NCBI GenBank assembly: GCA_040766885.1
Contig: JAXGPP010000020.1
Span: 98,755 to 162,754, forward strand
Direction of reading: 5' to 3'
Source of the DNA: JAXGPP01 sp040766885
Lineage (GTDB): Bacteria > Planctomycetota > Planctomycetia > Pirellulales > Thermoguttaceae
DNA length: 64,000 nt
Below are positions 43,674 through 53,096 of the stretch, piece after piece. The translations under genes and the position numbers were made by a program. Under the pieces are notes generated by a model. The model was not told the origin of the DNA. It worked only from the letters and a program-made list of their open reading frames with translations, and ran no database searches. The stretch's first letter is position 1; each line of letters opens with the position of its first letter.

Positions 43674-43738
43674 CGGCGAGAGCGCGAAAGGGAAAACGCG
43701 GCGAGAGCGCGAAAGGGAAAACGCGGCGAGACGCCGCG
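43674..43738. repeat. 25-bp tandem duplication ending in a hairpin between convergent genes
   Basis: CGGCGAGAGCGCGAAAGGGAAAACG-like units lie at 43674-43698 and 43699-43723, identical over 25 nt. A third partial copy then turns into the hairpin CGCGGCG (43722-43728), AGA, CGCCGCG (43732-43738). The hairpin sits between the stop codons of the ALDH and kinase genes and may act as a bidirectional terminator, though no T-run follows. Confidence 0.6.
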
Positions 43739-43750
43739 TCTACGGGAGGG

Positions 43751-46700
43751 CTATTGCTGCCAGGAGATGTCGACGCGCGAGTGGAGTCGTGTGGCGACGT
43801 CGATGCTTTCGGGGTGGCTGTCGGCCAGCCAGGCGATGACCTTTTCAGATCCGATCTGCTGGATCTCCTGGCAGAGCAGGACGTCGCCATCGGCGGAGAC
43901 TTCCGCGGTCGGCGGAACGCCCGTCGCGGTGGCGACGGCCGCCGCCAAGACTTGCTGTCCGGCGGAGTCGGGCATGAGGACCAGCAATCGGCTCGCGCCG
44001 CCGCAGCAGGTCAGGCCGGGCGTCGAGTCGGGCAGGCTTTTGCCGAGAAACTCCCGGGCCTGATCGGGTGTGCCGAGCGGGAAGACCTGGGCAAGTCCGC
44101 CGGCGCGACGGATCGCGTCCTGCAGGCGGCGGCGGGCGACGTGGCGCAGGGCGGTCGGCAGCAAGCGGCTCAACTCGCGCCGCATGCCGACCAGATCGCA
44201 GAGCACGCCGAGCCGCTGGGGCTCGTGACCGAACACGTCCTGGCCAATGGCCTCGATCAGTTCGTTGCGCCGGCTCTCGAGCAGCCGCTCCGCCACGCGC
44301 TCGAACGTTTCCTGGAGTTCTCCCGCCGTTGCGCCGGAGGGAATGGCCGGCTCGCCATCGACGTGCTTGAGCCGATTGGCAACGACTTCCAGCTCGGCAA
44401 CGAATTCACCAAGCTGAACCTGCCGGGCCGCCAGTTCGGCGCGCACGACCTGGAGGAACCGGCCGGTGGCTTCGAGGGCCTCGCGCCGCACCTGCAGCCG
44501 TTCGAGGGCCGCCTCGGGCGGCGGCGGCGCGGCGCTGGGCCCGAGGCGCAGCAAGTTGAGGAATCGCGGTCGGCCGCGGTCGCGCGCCGGCGTGGCGGCG
44601 GAAGCGCGGGCGATTTCGACGTCGACTTGTTTCGCCAGCTCGGGGATTCCGCGGGCCAGTGACTTGAGGTGCTCGTCCAACTGCTGGAGGACGTCGTGCA
44701 TCGTCTGGACACCGAGATCGCCGGCGTCAACCAGAGAGGCCAAGTGGCTCCAGACGGCAGCGACGCAGGTTCGTCCGATATTTTCGGCGAGTGAGGCAGC
44801 GGTCGGCATGGCCGGAACGAAAGCGGCCTCGGGAACGGCTCCGCCGGCCGCATCGGCCTTCGACCGCGCCACGGCGGCCTCCATGTCGGCCAGCAACAGC
44901 GGTTCGTCGAGGCGGAAGCGGTGAACGCAGTCGACGACGATCGCGCCCCGCGCGTGCGCCGGCGCGGCGGTTGCGGGGCCGACTGTCTCTCGATCCGCCG
45001 TGGAAACGGTCGGGGTTGAACGCGCGGGCCGTGCGCACCACTGCCGGAGGGCCTCGGCCGCCAGGTCGCCCGTCGCTCCCGCGGCCAGCCGGCTCGCCCG
45101 GCAGCCGAGCTGGAAGAGCCCGAACGTGCCCATGCCGGGTGTTTCGCCATCGGTTGCTTCGCGGCACGCATCGAAGAACCGCTTGTGGGGAGTCACGGTG
45201 TTGAGATAGAGATACTCGGCGACCATTTCCGCGCTGGCAGCTCGAGGGTCTTCGGCTTCGGCTTTGGGAAGCACGATGTATGCATGATGGAACGGCGAGC
45301 CGGGGCCGAAGGGGGGCAGGCCGCAGGCCGGATCGCCGGGATAGCCGCGCCGCTCGTAGTAGGCCATTTCGCGGAGGCAGGCCTGGGCGTTGGCGGCAGC
45401 CAGGGTGTATCCCTGCGCCTCGGCATGGAGGAGCAGGCCGAATATGCGGCCATCGGACGCGCCCAATTCGGCGAGCGTGCGGCGGACGAGATACCCGGCG
45501 TCGGCCACCATGCCGCTGCCGGTGCCGCCGTCGATCGAGGCCACGATAAAGACGCGCGGGACGGAGTGGTTCACGGTCCAGCCGGTGGCCGCCGCCGATT
45601 CGGCCCGTGCCGGATCGGAAAGCACGTGTTCGAGCGCGGCGCGAACGCGTTCGGCGAATGGCCGCGCGTGATCTACCAGCGCGAGTCGGCCCAGCGGGCG
45701 CAGGCCGTCGGGCTGGAGCGAATGGGGGATGTTATAGAGCCATCGCCGGCTGAGCCACTTCAGCAGATCGGCCGACTGCTGCCGATAATCTTCCGGCTTA
45801 CGGAGGGCCATGAGCATCGTGTCGCTCGACTCCAGTGCGGCGGTCTCGTCGCCGTGGATCGCGTCGAGCAGATCGCTGCGATCAGTATCCACCAGCAGCA
45901 TCTGCAGGCCAGGCAGGACGTGCGGATCGCCAAACCGCTGGCAGAGCCGGAACCGCAGTTGGCGGAGCACGCGGCCCGCCATGCCGCCGATTCCCAGCAC
46001 CAGCGTGGGGTGGAACTGCGGCGCGGCCCCGGGTGTGGCGGGGGGTGGTAGCGCCTGGGGCTTTTCTGCTATGAATGGCGGCGGGCAGTACGGGGTGCTC
46101 GGGCGCGACGAGGAACCCGACGGCAGGCCGTCTGATGCGTCGGAAGGCTTCTTCCTTGCCAGCGCGGCGCACTCGGTGACGAGCGTCGCACCCGGCGAGG
46201 TGTCGCTCGAAGCGGGCTCGGGCCTGCGCTCGGCCACGGCGGCGGCAGTGGTTTCGCGTCCGAGGAGGGCGTCGACCAGGGCCCGGCAACTGGGGAAGCG
46301 ATTTTCGGGCTGTTTGGCCAGGGCCCGCGCCACCGCGGCGCGGTCCGGGTCGCCCAGGGCGCCGAGTTGGGGACGCCCGTGCTTGTGCTGCGCCGCCAAC
46401 TGGGAGGCCGTTTTTCCCGGGAAGGGAAGCGTGCCGGTCAACATTTCCTGGTAGACGATGGCCAGGCTGTACTGATCGCTGTGAACCGAGATCTCGTCTT
46501 CGAACAGTTCGGGCGGGGCATAGGCGGGCGTGAGCCCGCCCAGCAGCGAGTGGGAATGGTGCCGCAGATCCTTGACCAGTCCGAAGTCGGCCACCTTCAC
46601 TCGACCGCCGACGATGAGCAGGTTCTCGGGCTTGACGTCGAGGTGCTGGAGCGAGTGCCGCTGCGACATGTAGTCCAAGGCGTCGGCTGCATCTCCGAGA

Positions 46701-47074
46701 TAGACCAGCAACTCGTCGCGCCCGATGCCCGTTCGCCCGTCGCGGCGGCAGGCTTCGTAGCGATCCTTGAGGCTTTCGTCGGCCAGTTCGGTGACAATCA
46801 TCAACTGGCCGTCGATGACCTCGATCCGTTCGAGGGAGAGCAGGAAGGGATGCCGCACCTCCTTGATGCGGTGCAGGGCTTTGAGTTCGCACGCGGCGCG
46901 CTCGCCGTCGATGTAACCGTAGACGAACTTGACGGCCTTGGGCAGTCCGCCGGGGGCTTCGGCTTTCCAGACCTCGCCGTAGCCGCCCGCGCCGATCCGC
47001 TGTCGGATGGCGTAGCCGGCGATCGGTTGGTCGATATGGAGAAGCGGTGGCGACACGGTTGCGGCGAAGCTCAA
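43751..47074 (-). CDS. Ser/Thr protein kinase fused to a tubulin-like GTPase domain
   Basis: A 1107-residue fusion. Residues 20-270 are a eukaryotic-type kinase: glycine loop IGAGGYGEV (27-35), Lys49 (AVKFVYGY), the catalytic loop HLDVKPEN (144-151) with Leu in place of the usual Arg of HRD, DFG (163-165) and APPE (186-189). A Pro/Ser-rich linker (280-355) follows. From about 356 comes a Tubulin_2-type domain: LVLGIGGMAGRVLRQLRFRL (359-378) and the tubulin/FtsZ G-box GGTGSGM (516-522). The C-terminal 450 residues are helical and unassigned. The start is a TTG at 47074 overlapping the stop of the upstream FHA gene (TTGA), which indicates coupling. Activity is inferred from conserved catalytic residues. 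The role is unknown. Confidence 0.88.
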   Translation of the reverse strand: MSFAATVSPPLLHIDQPIAGYAIRQRIGAGGYGEVWKAEAPGGLPKAVKFVYGYIDGERAACELKALHRIKEVRHPFLLSLERIEVIDGQLMIVTELADESLKDRYEACRRDGRTGIGRDELLVYLGDAADALDYMSQRHSLQHLDVKPENLLIVGGRVKVADFGLVKDLRHHSHSLLGGLTPAYAPPELFEDEISVHSDQYSLAIVYQEMLTGTLPFPGKTASQLAAQHKHGRPQLGALGDPDRAAVARALAKQPENRFPSCRALVDALLGRETTAAAVAERRPEPASSDTSPGATLVTECAALARKKPSDASDGLPSGSSSRPSTPYCPPPFIAEKPQALPPPATPGAAPQFHPTLVLGIGGMAGRVLRQLRFRLCQRFGDPHVLPGLQMLLVDTDRSDLLDAIHGDETAALESSDTMLMALRKPEDYRQQSADLLKWLSRRWLYNIPHSLQPDGLRPLGRLALVDHARPFAERVRAALEHVLSDPARAESAAATGWTVNHSVPRVFIVASIDGGTGSGMVADAGYLVRRTLAELGASDGRIFGLLLHAEAQGYTLAAANAQACLREMAYYERRGYPGDPACGLPPFGPGSPFHHAYIVLPKAEAEDPRAASAEMVAEYLYLNTVTPHKRFFDACREATDGETPGMGTFGLFQLGCRASRLAAGATGDLAAEALRQWCARPARSTPTVSTADRETVGPATAAPAHARGAIVVDCVHRFRLDEPLLLADMEAAVARSKADAAGGAVPEAAFVPAMPTAASLAENIGRTCVAAVWSHLASLVDAGDLGVQTMHDVLQQLDEHLKSLARGIPELAKQVDVEIARASAATPARDRGRPRFLNLLRLGPSAAPPPPEAALERLQVRREALEATGRFLQVVRAELAARQVQLGEFVAELEVVANRLKHVDGEPAIPSGATAGELQETFERVAERLLESRRNELIEAIGQDVFGHEPQRLGVLCDLVGMRRELSRLLPTALRHVARRRLQDAIRRAGGLAQVFPLGTPDQAREFLGKSLPDSTPGLTCCGGASRLLVLMPDSAGQQVLAAAVATATGVPPTAEVSADGDVLLCQEIQQIGSEKVIAWLADSHPESIDVATRLHSRVDISWQQ

Positions 47075-48279
47075 TCGGAGTTGGTTGCGGGTCCGCGCGG
47101 AGTGCCGGCGCGGAGCTGTCCGTCACGTTCGGCGGTCAGCGCGTAGAGCGGTTGCGGGCCGCCAAAGCAAGTGCCTTTTCCCAAGGTGCAGCCGAGTTCC
47201 GCGGCCAGTTGGGCCTGCTCCTTGGAGGCAATTCCGGTGGCCAGCACCTGGGAACCCAGTTCGCGGGCGGCATGCACGGTGGCCTGAAGGAGGCGGCGCT
47301 GTTCCGGGCTGCGGAAGGCCGCCTGGCAGGCGTTGGGGGCAAGCACGAGCAGATCGGGAGCCAGCGGCTTGAGTTGCCGGACCTGAGCCGCGCGGCCGCT
47401 GAATTCGTCGCAGGCCAGATCGACTCCGGCCTCGTCGAGTTCGGCGCGCCACTGGCTGAAATACGGGCCGGCCTGCAGAGCGCTTTCGGGCACAGCGACA
47501 ATCAGCCGCCGGCTTTCGCCGACGATCGACGCCAGGCGGCGAATCGATCCCATGAGCCAGTTGGCGCCGATTTCGGCGGCATGGAGCCGAACCAGCAGGG
47601 AGCCGGGCTGCGGCAGGAAGCGGGCTTCCTCGACCGCGACCGTCCGCCCCAGCCAGCGCAGCCGCGTGGTGAGACGATTCTCCGCCGCCCGCATCACCTC
47701 GCGAACCGCGACCGGCCCCGAGTCGTCTTCCTCGGCCGAGGCCTCGTAGCCGAACAGGCCCTGCGGGGCGAATTGCGCGATCGGCTGGTAGACCGCCACC
47801 AGGCAGCGATGGGTGAGCATTTCGTGGACCCGGCGAACCTCGCGCACCAGCGCCTTCGGCGTGACTTCATCGCGGCGCTGCTGCTGGTCGCGCTCGATCA
47901 CCTGGGTGACCGTGTCCTGCCGCGACCGCTTCTCGCCGGTGAAGAAGGTGTATTCGGCGTCGCCGAAGGTCAGCAGGTCGCCGTCGTGGAGCACGCCTTC
48001 GGCGACCCGTTTGCCGTTGAGGAATGTGCCGTTGGTGCTTCCCGGGTCGCGGATCAGGTAACTGGCGCCTTGCTTGACGATGGTGGCGTGTTCGCGCGAG
48101 ACACGGCTGGAGGGAATCTGGAAATCGACCGAACTGCTGCGGCCGACGGTGAAGGGGAACGACTCCAGCACCGTCCACTCAGGCTGGCCGCCGGCGGCCG
48201 GATAGCACTCGAGGCGCGCCACGCCGACCGGCGGTTCTTGGATTAATTGGGTTCGCATACCCGGCGGCAGTCCATGCAT
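47071..48279 (-). CDS. FHA domain protein with degenerate EAL domain
   Basis: The protein is 402 residues from the ATG at 48279; the frame is open to 48363 and Met at 48258 is another option. Residues about 35-110 are a forkhead-associated domain with the phosphothreonine-binding pattern FTVGRSSSVDFQ, SSRVSREHATIV and DPGSTNGTFLNGKRV. The C-terminal part (about 155-400) resembles an EAL phosphodiesterase fold (VAVYQPIAQFAPQGLFGYEA, DLACDEFSGRAAQVRQLKP) but has EAS for EAL and lacks other metal ligands, so it is probably catalytically inactive. It is coupled by a 4-nt overlap to the kinase-tubulin gene; the FHA domain could bind the kinase's phosphorylated targets or the kinase itself. That link is inferred. 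Confidence 0.82.
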   Translation of the reverse strand: MHGLPPGMRTQLIQEPPVGVARLECYPAAGGQPEWTVLESFPFTVGRSSSVDFQIPSSRVSREHATIVKQGASYLIRDPGSTNGTFLNGKRVAEGVLHDGDLLTFGDAEYTFFTGEKRSRQDTVTQVIERDQQQRRDEVTPKALVREVRRVHEMLTHRCLVAVYQPIAQFAPQGLFGYEASAEEDDSGPVAVREVMRAAENRLTTRLRWLGRTVAVEEARFLPQPGSLLVRLHAAEIGANWLMGSIRRLASIVGESRRLIVAVPESALQAGPYFSQWRAELDEAGVDLACDEFSGRAAQVRQLKPLAPDLLVLAPNACQAAFRSPEQRRLLQATVHAARELGSQVLATGIASKEQAQLAAELGCTLGKGTCFGGPQPLYALTAERDGQLRAGTPRGPATNSD

Positions 48280-48608
48280 ACTGAGGGAGTGTGATGTCGG
48301 TTGCGGAGCGCGGGCGGTGGCGGCTTGACCGGTTTCGCGACCGACCGCGGCGCCGCTTCCCAACCATGCAGGGAAACAACGAACGTCTTACCTTCACAAT
48401 CCAGCGCTTACGTTAGCAAGTATATTACCGAAATCCGCGCGGAGCGGCCGGCTTGCATTCGCGGCGGCGTGACATAAGTTTCAGCTAGACGTTGCGCTCC
48501 CGGCGCGGCCGACCGGCCGTCGGAACAATCGCTATTGCCGGACCGGGTGCGCGCCACCGAAACCACCCTGCGCGCCGGGCGAGCCGAACCGGCGCCCGCA
48601 AGACCGTC
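48280..48608. promoter_or_regulatory. Divergent promoter region of the kinase/FHA and GGDEF-type genes
   Basis: A 329-nt gap without genes. It is relatively AT-rich near 48410-48430 (TTAGCAAGTATATTACCG), which could hold a promoter for either direction. No clear ribosome binding site precedes either start. Confidence 0.35.
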
Positions 48609-50060
48609 ATGACAGAACTAACACGCACCACCAATCCCGCCGTGCTGGTTGCGTCCAGCAACCGGGCGCTCGTCAGGCACCTGTCGCAGTTGCTGGGCGG
48701 CATTCAATACGTGGTGCGGCAGGCTACCACGCCGCGGCAGGCCCGCAACCTTCTGGCCGCCGAGCCAATCGACATGATGATTGTCGACGGCGACGAATGG
48801 GATGAGGACGTGCTGGAGTTGTGCCGCGAAGCCTCGGCCCACGAGCATTCACGCTACGTCTACGTGCTGCTGCTGGTGGCGCCCGACGGCCGCACCCCGG
48901 TCGCCGAGGCGCTGCAGGCGGGAGTGGACGACGTGCTGACCAAACCGCTCAGTCACGGCGAACTGCTGGCCCGCCTCCGCGCGGCGGTCCGCGGTGTCGA
49001 ATTCGAGCGCCGCGCCCGCGAGCAGGACTCGAACGACTGGCTCACCGGCCTCCCCGGCCGTGTTGAGCTTCACAGCCGCCTGGCCCGCCTGCTCACGGAC
49101 GCGAGAACTTCCGCCGCCGCGTGTGTGCTGGTCGACATCGACTTCCTGACGCACGTGAACCACGCGCGGGGATTTCCGGCGGGCGACCAGGTGCTGCGGG
49201 CGACGGCCGCCCTGCTCCGCGAACAAGACGAGGCCCGCATGTTGCTGGCAGCGGTTGCCCCGGGCCGCTACTGCGCGGTATTGCCGGACAAGACGGCGGC
49301 GGACGCCGCTGCCTGGGCGGAGCAGGTGCGGGCGCTGGTGGCACAAACGGAATTCGAGTCGGGTGGCGCGGCGGTCCAGGTGACCGTCAGCGTGGGCGTG
49401 GCTGCCGGCGAGCCGGGCACGACCACGGCCGAAGCCCTCCTCGAGCAGGCGGCGGCCGCGCTCAAGTTTGCGAAACTGGCGGGACGCGACTGCGTGATCC
49501 GCTATGATGAAATCGCCGCTGGCGGCCCCAATTCCACGCGGCTCGGTTCGCCGGGCAAATTGCTCGAAGGGACGGCGGCCAGCGACGTGATGATTCCCTG
49601 CACCGTCACGCTTCGCGGCGACCAGACCCCGGACGCCGCCCAGTCGCTCATCGAGCGGACTGGCTTGGGGGCATTGGCCGTGGTGAATGAGTCGGGCGGC
49701 CTGCAAGGAATCGTCACCGCCGAACGGCTGGCGTCAACGGCTCAGGACAAGCCGCACGCACGGCTGGCCGACATCATCGACCGCGAAGTGGAAGTGTTTG
49801 ACGAGACAACGACGTTCGCCACGCTCACGGGCTTCTTCGTAGCCAACCCTGGCGCGATCGCCGTGGTGGTGGGAGACGGCAAGCCGCTGGGGTTCCTGAC
49901 TGCCGCCGGAATCGTCGACCTGGCCGCCCCGCCCGAGCCCTGTCCGGCAAACCGGCCCTCTTGGGAATCGCACTATCTCATGCTTCCCGATCCGGCGTTC
50001 GCGTCCACTGACGTCGACTGGGACGAGATTCCGCTCTCGTTCTCACAGCACCGCGGCTGA
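48609..50060 (+). CDS. Receiver/degenerate GGDEF/CBS-domain regulator
   Basis: A 483-residue protein starting at ATG 48609. Residues 10-130 are a receiver-like domain: AVLVASSNRALVRHLSQLL at the start (the usual acidic pair is absent), MMIVDGDEW with a candidate phospho-Asp, and VLTKPLSHGELLARLRAAV with the conserved Lys. The middle domain has GGDEF topology (SNDWLTGLPGRVELHSRLAR, VLVDIDFLTHVNHARGF), but the active-site motif is APGRY, so diguanylate cyclase activity is unlikely. The C-terminal half is a tandem CBS pair (SDVMIPCTVTLRGDQTP, LGALAVVNESGGLQGIVTAE) that may bind adenine nucleotides. It diverges from the FHA/EAL gene, so two degenerate c-di-GMP domains flank one promoter region. 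Confidence 0.82.
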   Translation: MTELTRTTNPAVLVASSNRALVRHLSQLLGGIQYVVRQATTPRQARNLLAAEPIDMMIVDGDEWDEDVLELCREASAHEHSRYVYVLLLVAPDGRTPVAEALQAGVDDVLTKPLSHGELLARLRAAVRGVEFERRAREQDSNDWLTGLPGRVELHSRLARLLTDARTSAAACVLVDIDFLTHVNHARGFPAGDQVLRATAALLREQDEARMLLAAVAPGRYCAVLPDKTAADAAAWAEQVRALVAQTEFESGGAAVQVTVSVGVAAGEPGTTTAEALLEQAAAALKFAKLAGRDCVIRYDEIAAGGPNSTRLGSPGKLLEGTAASDVMIPCTVTLRGDQTPDAAQSLIERTGLGALAVVNESGGLQGIVTAERLASTAQDKPHARLADIIDREVEVFDETTTFATLTGFFVANPGAIAVVVGDGKPLGFLTAAGIVDLAAPPEPCPANRPSWESHYLMLPDPAFASTDVDWDEIPLSFSQHRG

Positions 50061-50131
50061 GGCGGCGGTGTGGCAGCCGATGGCGCATTGAAGTCAGTTC
50101 ATTGACGGGTCGATCGCCGCCTGGGCAGCCG

Positions 50132-51454
50132 TCACTTCCCCAGCACGACGGTGAAGTAGCTCTTCACGACGCGGTCGAAATAGTCGGGCCGCATCTCCAT
50201 TTCCCGCTCGTTGTACGCGCAGTAGTTGCGGATCTGGCTCAAGAGATCGCGGGGATGGCAGCGGCGGAGCGCGCGGTTCGCCGGGCGATAATGCCGAGCG
50301 AGCAAGTCGTCGACCACGTCGCTGCGGTATTCGCAACCGAACTGGTCCGCGTAGAGCTTGAAGAGCGTGTGGAACTCTTCCTCCGTGGCGTCGCCGATCT
50401 CGATCTTGTAGGGAATGCGGCGCAAGAAGGCTTCATCGACGAGATCGGCCGGCTCGAGGTTCGTCGAGAAGATGATCAACTGCTCGAAGGGAACCTGGAT
50501 CTTTTTGCCCGTCGACAGTGTCAGGAAGTCCTGCCGGCCTTCCAGCGGGATGATCCAGCGGTTCAGGAGTTCCGCCGGCTCGATTCGCTGCCGGCCGAAG
50601 TCGTCGATCAAGAGGCAGCCGCAGTTGCTCTTCATCTGCAGGGGCGCCTCGCTGATATTGCTGTGCGGATCGTGGCGGATCTCGAGGCCATCCATGGTGA
50701 GCTCGCCCCCCACCACGACGGTCGGACGGCGAACGCGAACCCAGCGGCGGTCGTGATCGGCGGCCTGGAGGAGACTGTCTTCGGCTTCGGGCAGGGCTTC
50801 GTGATACGCGGCGTCGTAGAGCTTGATGAGCTGCCCGTCTTCGACGAGCGTCTGCGGAAGCCAGATGTGCTGTCCGAAGCACATGGTGATTCGCTTGGCC
50901 AGCGTCGACTTGCCGTTTCCCGGCGCGCCGTAAAGGAACAGCCCCGCACCGGAGTTCACCGCCGGCCCCAGGGCCTCAAAGAGGGCCGGATCGACCGAGA
51001 TGTCGGAGAAGGCCTTGGCAAGCTGGTCGCGCTTGGGGGCCTCGGCGCGGATCGTCTGCGCCTCGACGGAGAGCACATAGTCGGCCAAGGGGACGGGCAC
51101 CGCGCCGGCGTAGGCGCAAACAGCCAGGGCGGCCTGGGCGCGCTCGCGGCCCTGTTCGGTCAGGGCATAGTAGTAGTCGTTCAGGGCCGCCGAACTGCGG
51201 TGGACCATGAGCTGCCGCGCCCGCAACGACTGGAAGAGATCCTCCAGGATGCCGAACGGCAGGCAGAGATGCTTGGCCATCCCCCGGCCGGTGTTGGTGC
51301 CGACGATCGCCAAGTGCTTGAGCAGCAGCGACTCGACCAGCGAGACGGGAACTCCCGTGTCGTCGACGGTACGCGGAGGCGAAGGACGAAAAACTTCTTC
51401 CGACAGTACCGCCGCCAGCGCCTCGCGCCGCGGCTCGTGCAGCCTGACTGTCAT
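50132..51454 (-). CDS. AAA ATPase with winged-helix N-terminus
   Basis: A 440-residue protein starting at ATG 51454. Residues about 30-115 look like a winged-helix DNA- or protein-binding domain (LMVHRSSAALNDYYYALTEQ, GRERAQAALAVCAYAG). The ATPase domain has Walker A LYGAPGNGKST (174-184), a Walker B-like GCLLIDDFGRQRIEP, and FSTNLEPADLVDEAFLRRIP as sensor region. Related ATPases are found in planctomycetes and deltaproteobacteria, but no precise role is known. It is convergent with the GGDEF-type gene, and the SGNH hydrolase lies 146 nt upstream on the same strand. Confidence 0.8.
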   Translation of the reverse strand: MTVRLHEPRREALAAVLSEEVFRPSPPRTVDDTGVPVSLVESLLLKHLAIVGTNTGRGMAKHLCLPFGILEDLFQSLRARQLMVHRSSAALNDYYYALTEQGRERAQAALAVCAYAGAVPVPLADYVLSVEAQTIRAEAPKRDQLAKAFSDISVDPALFEALGPAVNSGAGLFLYGAPGNGKSTLAKRITMCFGQHIWLPQTLVEDGQLIKLYDAAYHEALPEAEDSLLQAADHDRRWVRVRRPTVVVGGELTMDGLEIRHDPHSNISEAPLQMKSNCGCLLIDDFGRQRIEPAELLNRWIIPLEGRQDFLTLSTGKKIQVPFEQLIIFSTNLEPADLVDEAFLRRIPYKIEIGDATEEEFHTLFKLYADQFGCEYRSDVVDDLLARHYRPANRALRRCHPRDLLSQIRNYCAYNEREMEMRPDYFDRVVKSYFTVVLGK

Positions 51455-51600
51455 GATCTGCAAACGCCATGGAACCCGGGAAAATCGCAAAACCCCACCC
51501 TTACGGGGCAGGGAGACTCCAGGCAAGTCTAGGTCACGCGGCGCGCGGAATGAGCATGCCCGAATAGTCCCGGTTGCAGACTGGTCATCCGGCTAGGGGG

Positions 51601-52365
51601 TCAGATTCCGACCACTTCGCGCCAAGTCTTGGCCATCAAAGCGTGTCCCGCGATCGTGGGGTGGACACCATCGGCAGCCCAATAGGCGGGGGGCGCTTTC
51701 TTGGTCGCGGCGTCAAACATCGCCTGGAAGGGTACGAAGAGGAGTCTCAGTTCGTCGGCCAATTTCTTGGCGACGGCGCGACGGCGGTCGAATTCGGGAA
51801 ACCAGCTTTCGTTGACCGCTCCACAGCGGAGGACGAAGGGCTCGCAGATCACCAGGCGCACACCCGGCAGTTCCTTGAGAGTGCGCTCAAGCAGATCGCG
51901 ATAGCCGGTTTCGTAGTCCTCGACGGTACCTTCGTAGCGGCCGTTGAGCTTGTGCCAGATGTCGTTGACGCCGATCAGGATGCTGAGCACGTCGGGCTTC
52001 AGCGCGATGGCGTCTTCCTGCCAGCGGGCGGCCAGGTCCGGCACCTTATTGCCGCTGATCCCGCGGCTGTACACCTTAAGGTCGGCGCCGGGATGGTCGG
52101 CCAGCAAGGCACCGGCAATCCACAGCGGATAACCGCGCCCCAGGGCGGCAAAGTTGTTGGGATCCTTAGCGTTACGATCGCGGCCCGCATCGGTGATTGA
52201 GTCGCCCTGGAACAAGATCACGGTGCCTTGCTTAATCCCCACGGCGTCAGCTCCGCAGAGGGGGAGTAGGGATGGCGCGGCACCGAGCCCAGCGGCACCT
52301 CCCACAATGGCGGTGGTGCGGAGGAAGTCGCGGCGTGTAAACGGGTGGCGGGCAGGCTCGTACAT
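51601..52365 (-). CDS. Tat-exported SGNH/GDSL hydrolase
   Basis: A 254-residue lipase/esterase-type hydrolase. The N-terminus is a twin-arginine signal (RHPFTRRDFLRTTAIVGGAA). The SGNH blocks are ILFQGDSITDAG (catalytic Ser, block I), SRGISGNKVPDL (Gly, block II), LSILIGVNDIWHK (Asn, block III) and ADGVHPTIAGH (catalytic Asp/His, block V). Likely targets are acetyl groups on polysaccharides or acyl esters in the periplasm. The gene stands alone, upstream of the AAA ATPase. Confidence 0.9.
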   Translation of the reverse strand: MYEPARHPFTRRDFLRTTAIVGGAAGLGAAPSLLPLCGADAVGIKQGTVILFQGDSITDAGRDRNAKDPNNFAALGRGYPLWIAGALLADHPGADLKVYSRGISGNKVPDLAARWQEDAIALKPDVLSILIGVNDIWHKLNGRYEGTVEDYETGYRDLLERTLKELPGVRLVICEPFVLRCGAVNESWFPEFDRRRAVAKKLADELRLLFVPFQAMFDAATKKAPPAYWAADGVHPTIAGHALMAKTWREVVGI

Positions 52366-52916
52366 GACAGGGCTCCAGGTGTGGTGAATCAGGATTCGCT
52401 TATGCTAAGCCAAGGCATGACGAACTTCAAACGCGTGGAACTGCCGCTCCATTGAATAGAGATATATGAGGGGGGTGAACTCGGAAAAGGTGCCCGGTCC
52501 TTGCCTCCGCGGGGCCACTGACAATACTGGAGGTTCTGGCCGTTTCGCGTCTAGCATTGGGAGGATTCTGCGCCCACGGCCGCCGGGTCGCTTTTGGGGC
52601 CGTGGCGGTCCAATCCCTACGGCAGCTCTCTGGAGGCTGCTTGTCTGGACCAATAGCCGGCTCGGCGGTCGGACTTTAAGGATTTTCCTTATTATTTGGG
52701 AACTGGCGTAAACCCGGATCCGTCTAAGCTTCACTGCCTTCTGCGGTCAACGCGGTCGGCGAAGGGCCCTGATCCACCTCCCGAGCGGTACAGGAGCGTA
52801 CTGTAGTCGGCTGGGTTTCAGAGGCTTCGCCAGGCGCGCGAAAGCCCCTGGTGCGATGGTAACGGCGCGCGATGCTGCGCGGGTCGGCATAGCGGTAACG
52901 ACAAGCGGGGAAAAGG

Positions 52917-52944
52917 CTTGACGGCGTGCTAGCACGCGATCAAG
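52917..52944. repeat. Inverted repeat around GCGTGCTAGCACGC
   Basis: A perfect 14-bp palindrome (52924-52937) extended by CTTGA/TCAAG arms with two mismatches; 12 of 14 positions pair. It lies about 170 nt upstream of the TIGR03032 gene and may be an operator or a hairpin. Confidence 0.5.
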
Positions 52945-53035
52945 ATAAAACGGCTAAGCTGCAAAGCTTGGGATAAGGGGATGGAGTCGGCGGCCAAGTT
53001 GGGTTGGGCTTTTCTGGAAAATTTGTTTGATTTTG

Positions 53036-53096
53036 TTGACAGATCGGTCCTTTCAGGTTTTCATCGACGGCATGGCTGAAGCTTTTCAGCCATGCC
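53036..53096 (+). promoter_or_regulatory. Promoter with 5'-end hairpin for the TIGR03032 / giant protein operon
   Basis: TTGACA at 53036-53041 and TTTCAT at 53059-53064, 17 nt apart, fit a housekeeping promoter; the -10 is imperfect. Directly after it, GGCATGGCTGAA (53069-53080) and TTCAGCCATGCC (53085-53096) form a perfect 12-bp stem with a 4-nt loop, ending 20 nt before the ATG. The transcript would start at or near the hairpin, which would protect its 5' end. AGAGG follows as ribosome binding site. Confidence 0.5.

Noticed and set aside
43674..43723. 25-bp direct repeat as CRISPR
   Set aside because: Only two adjacent copies without spacers; a simple tandem duplication.
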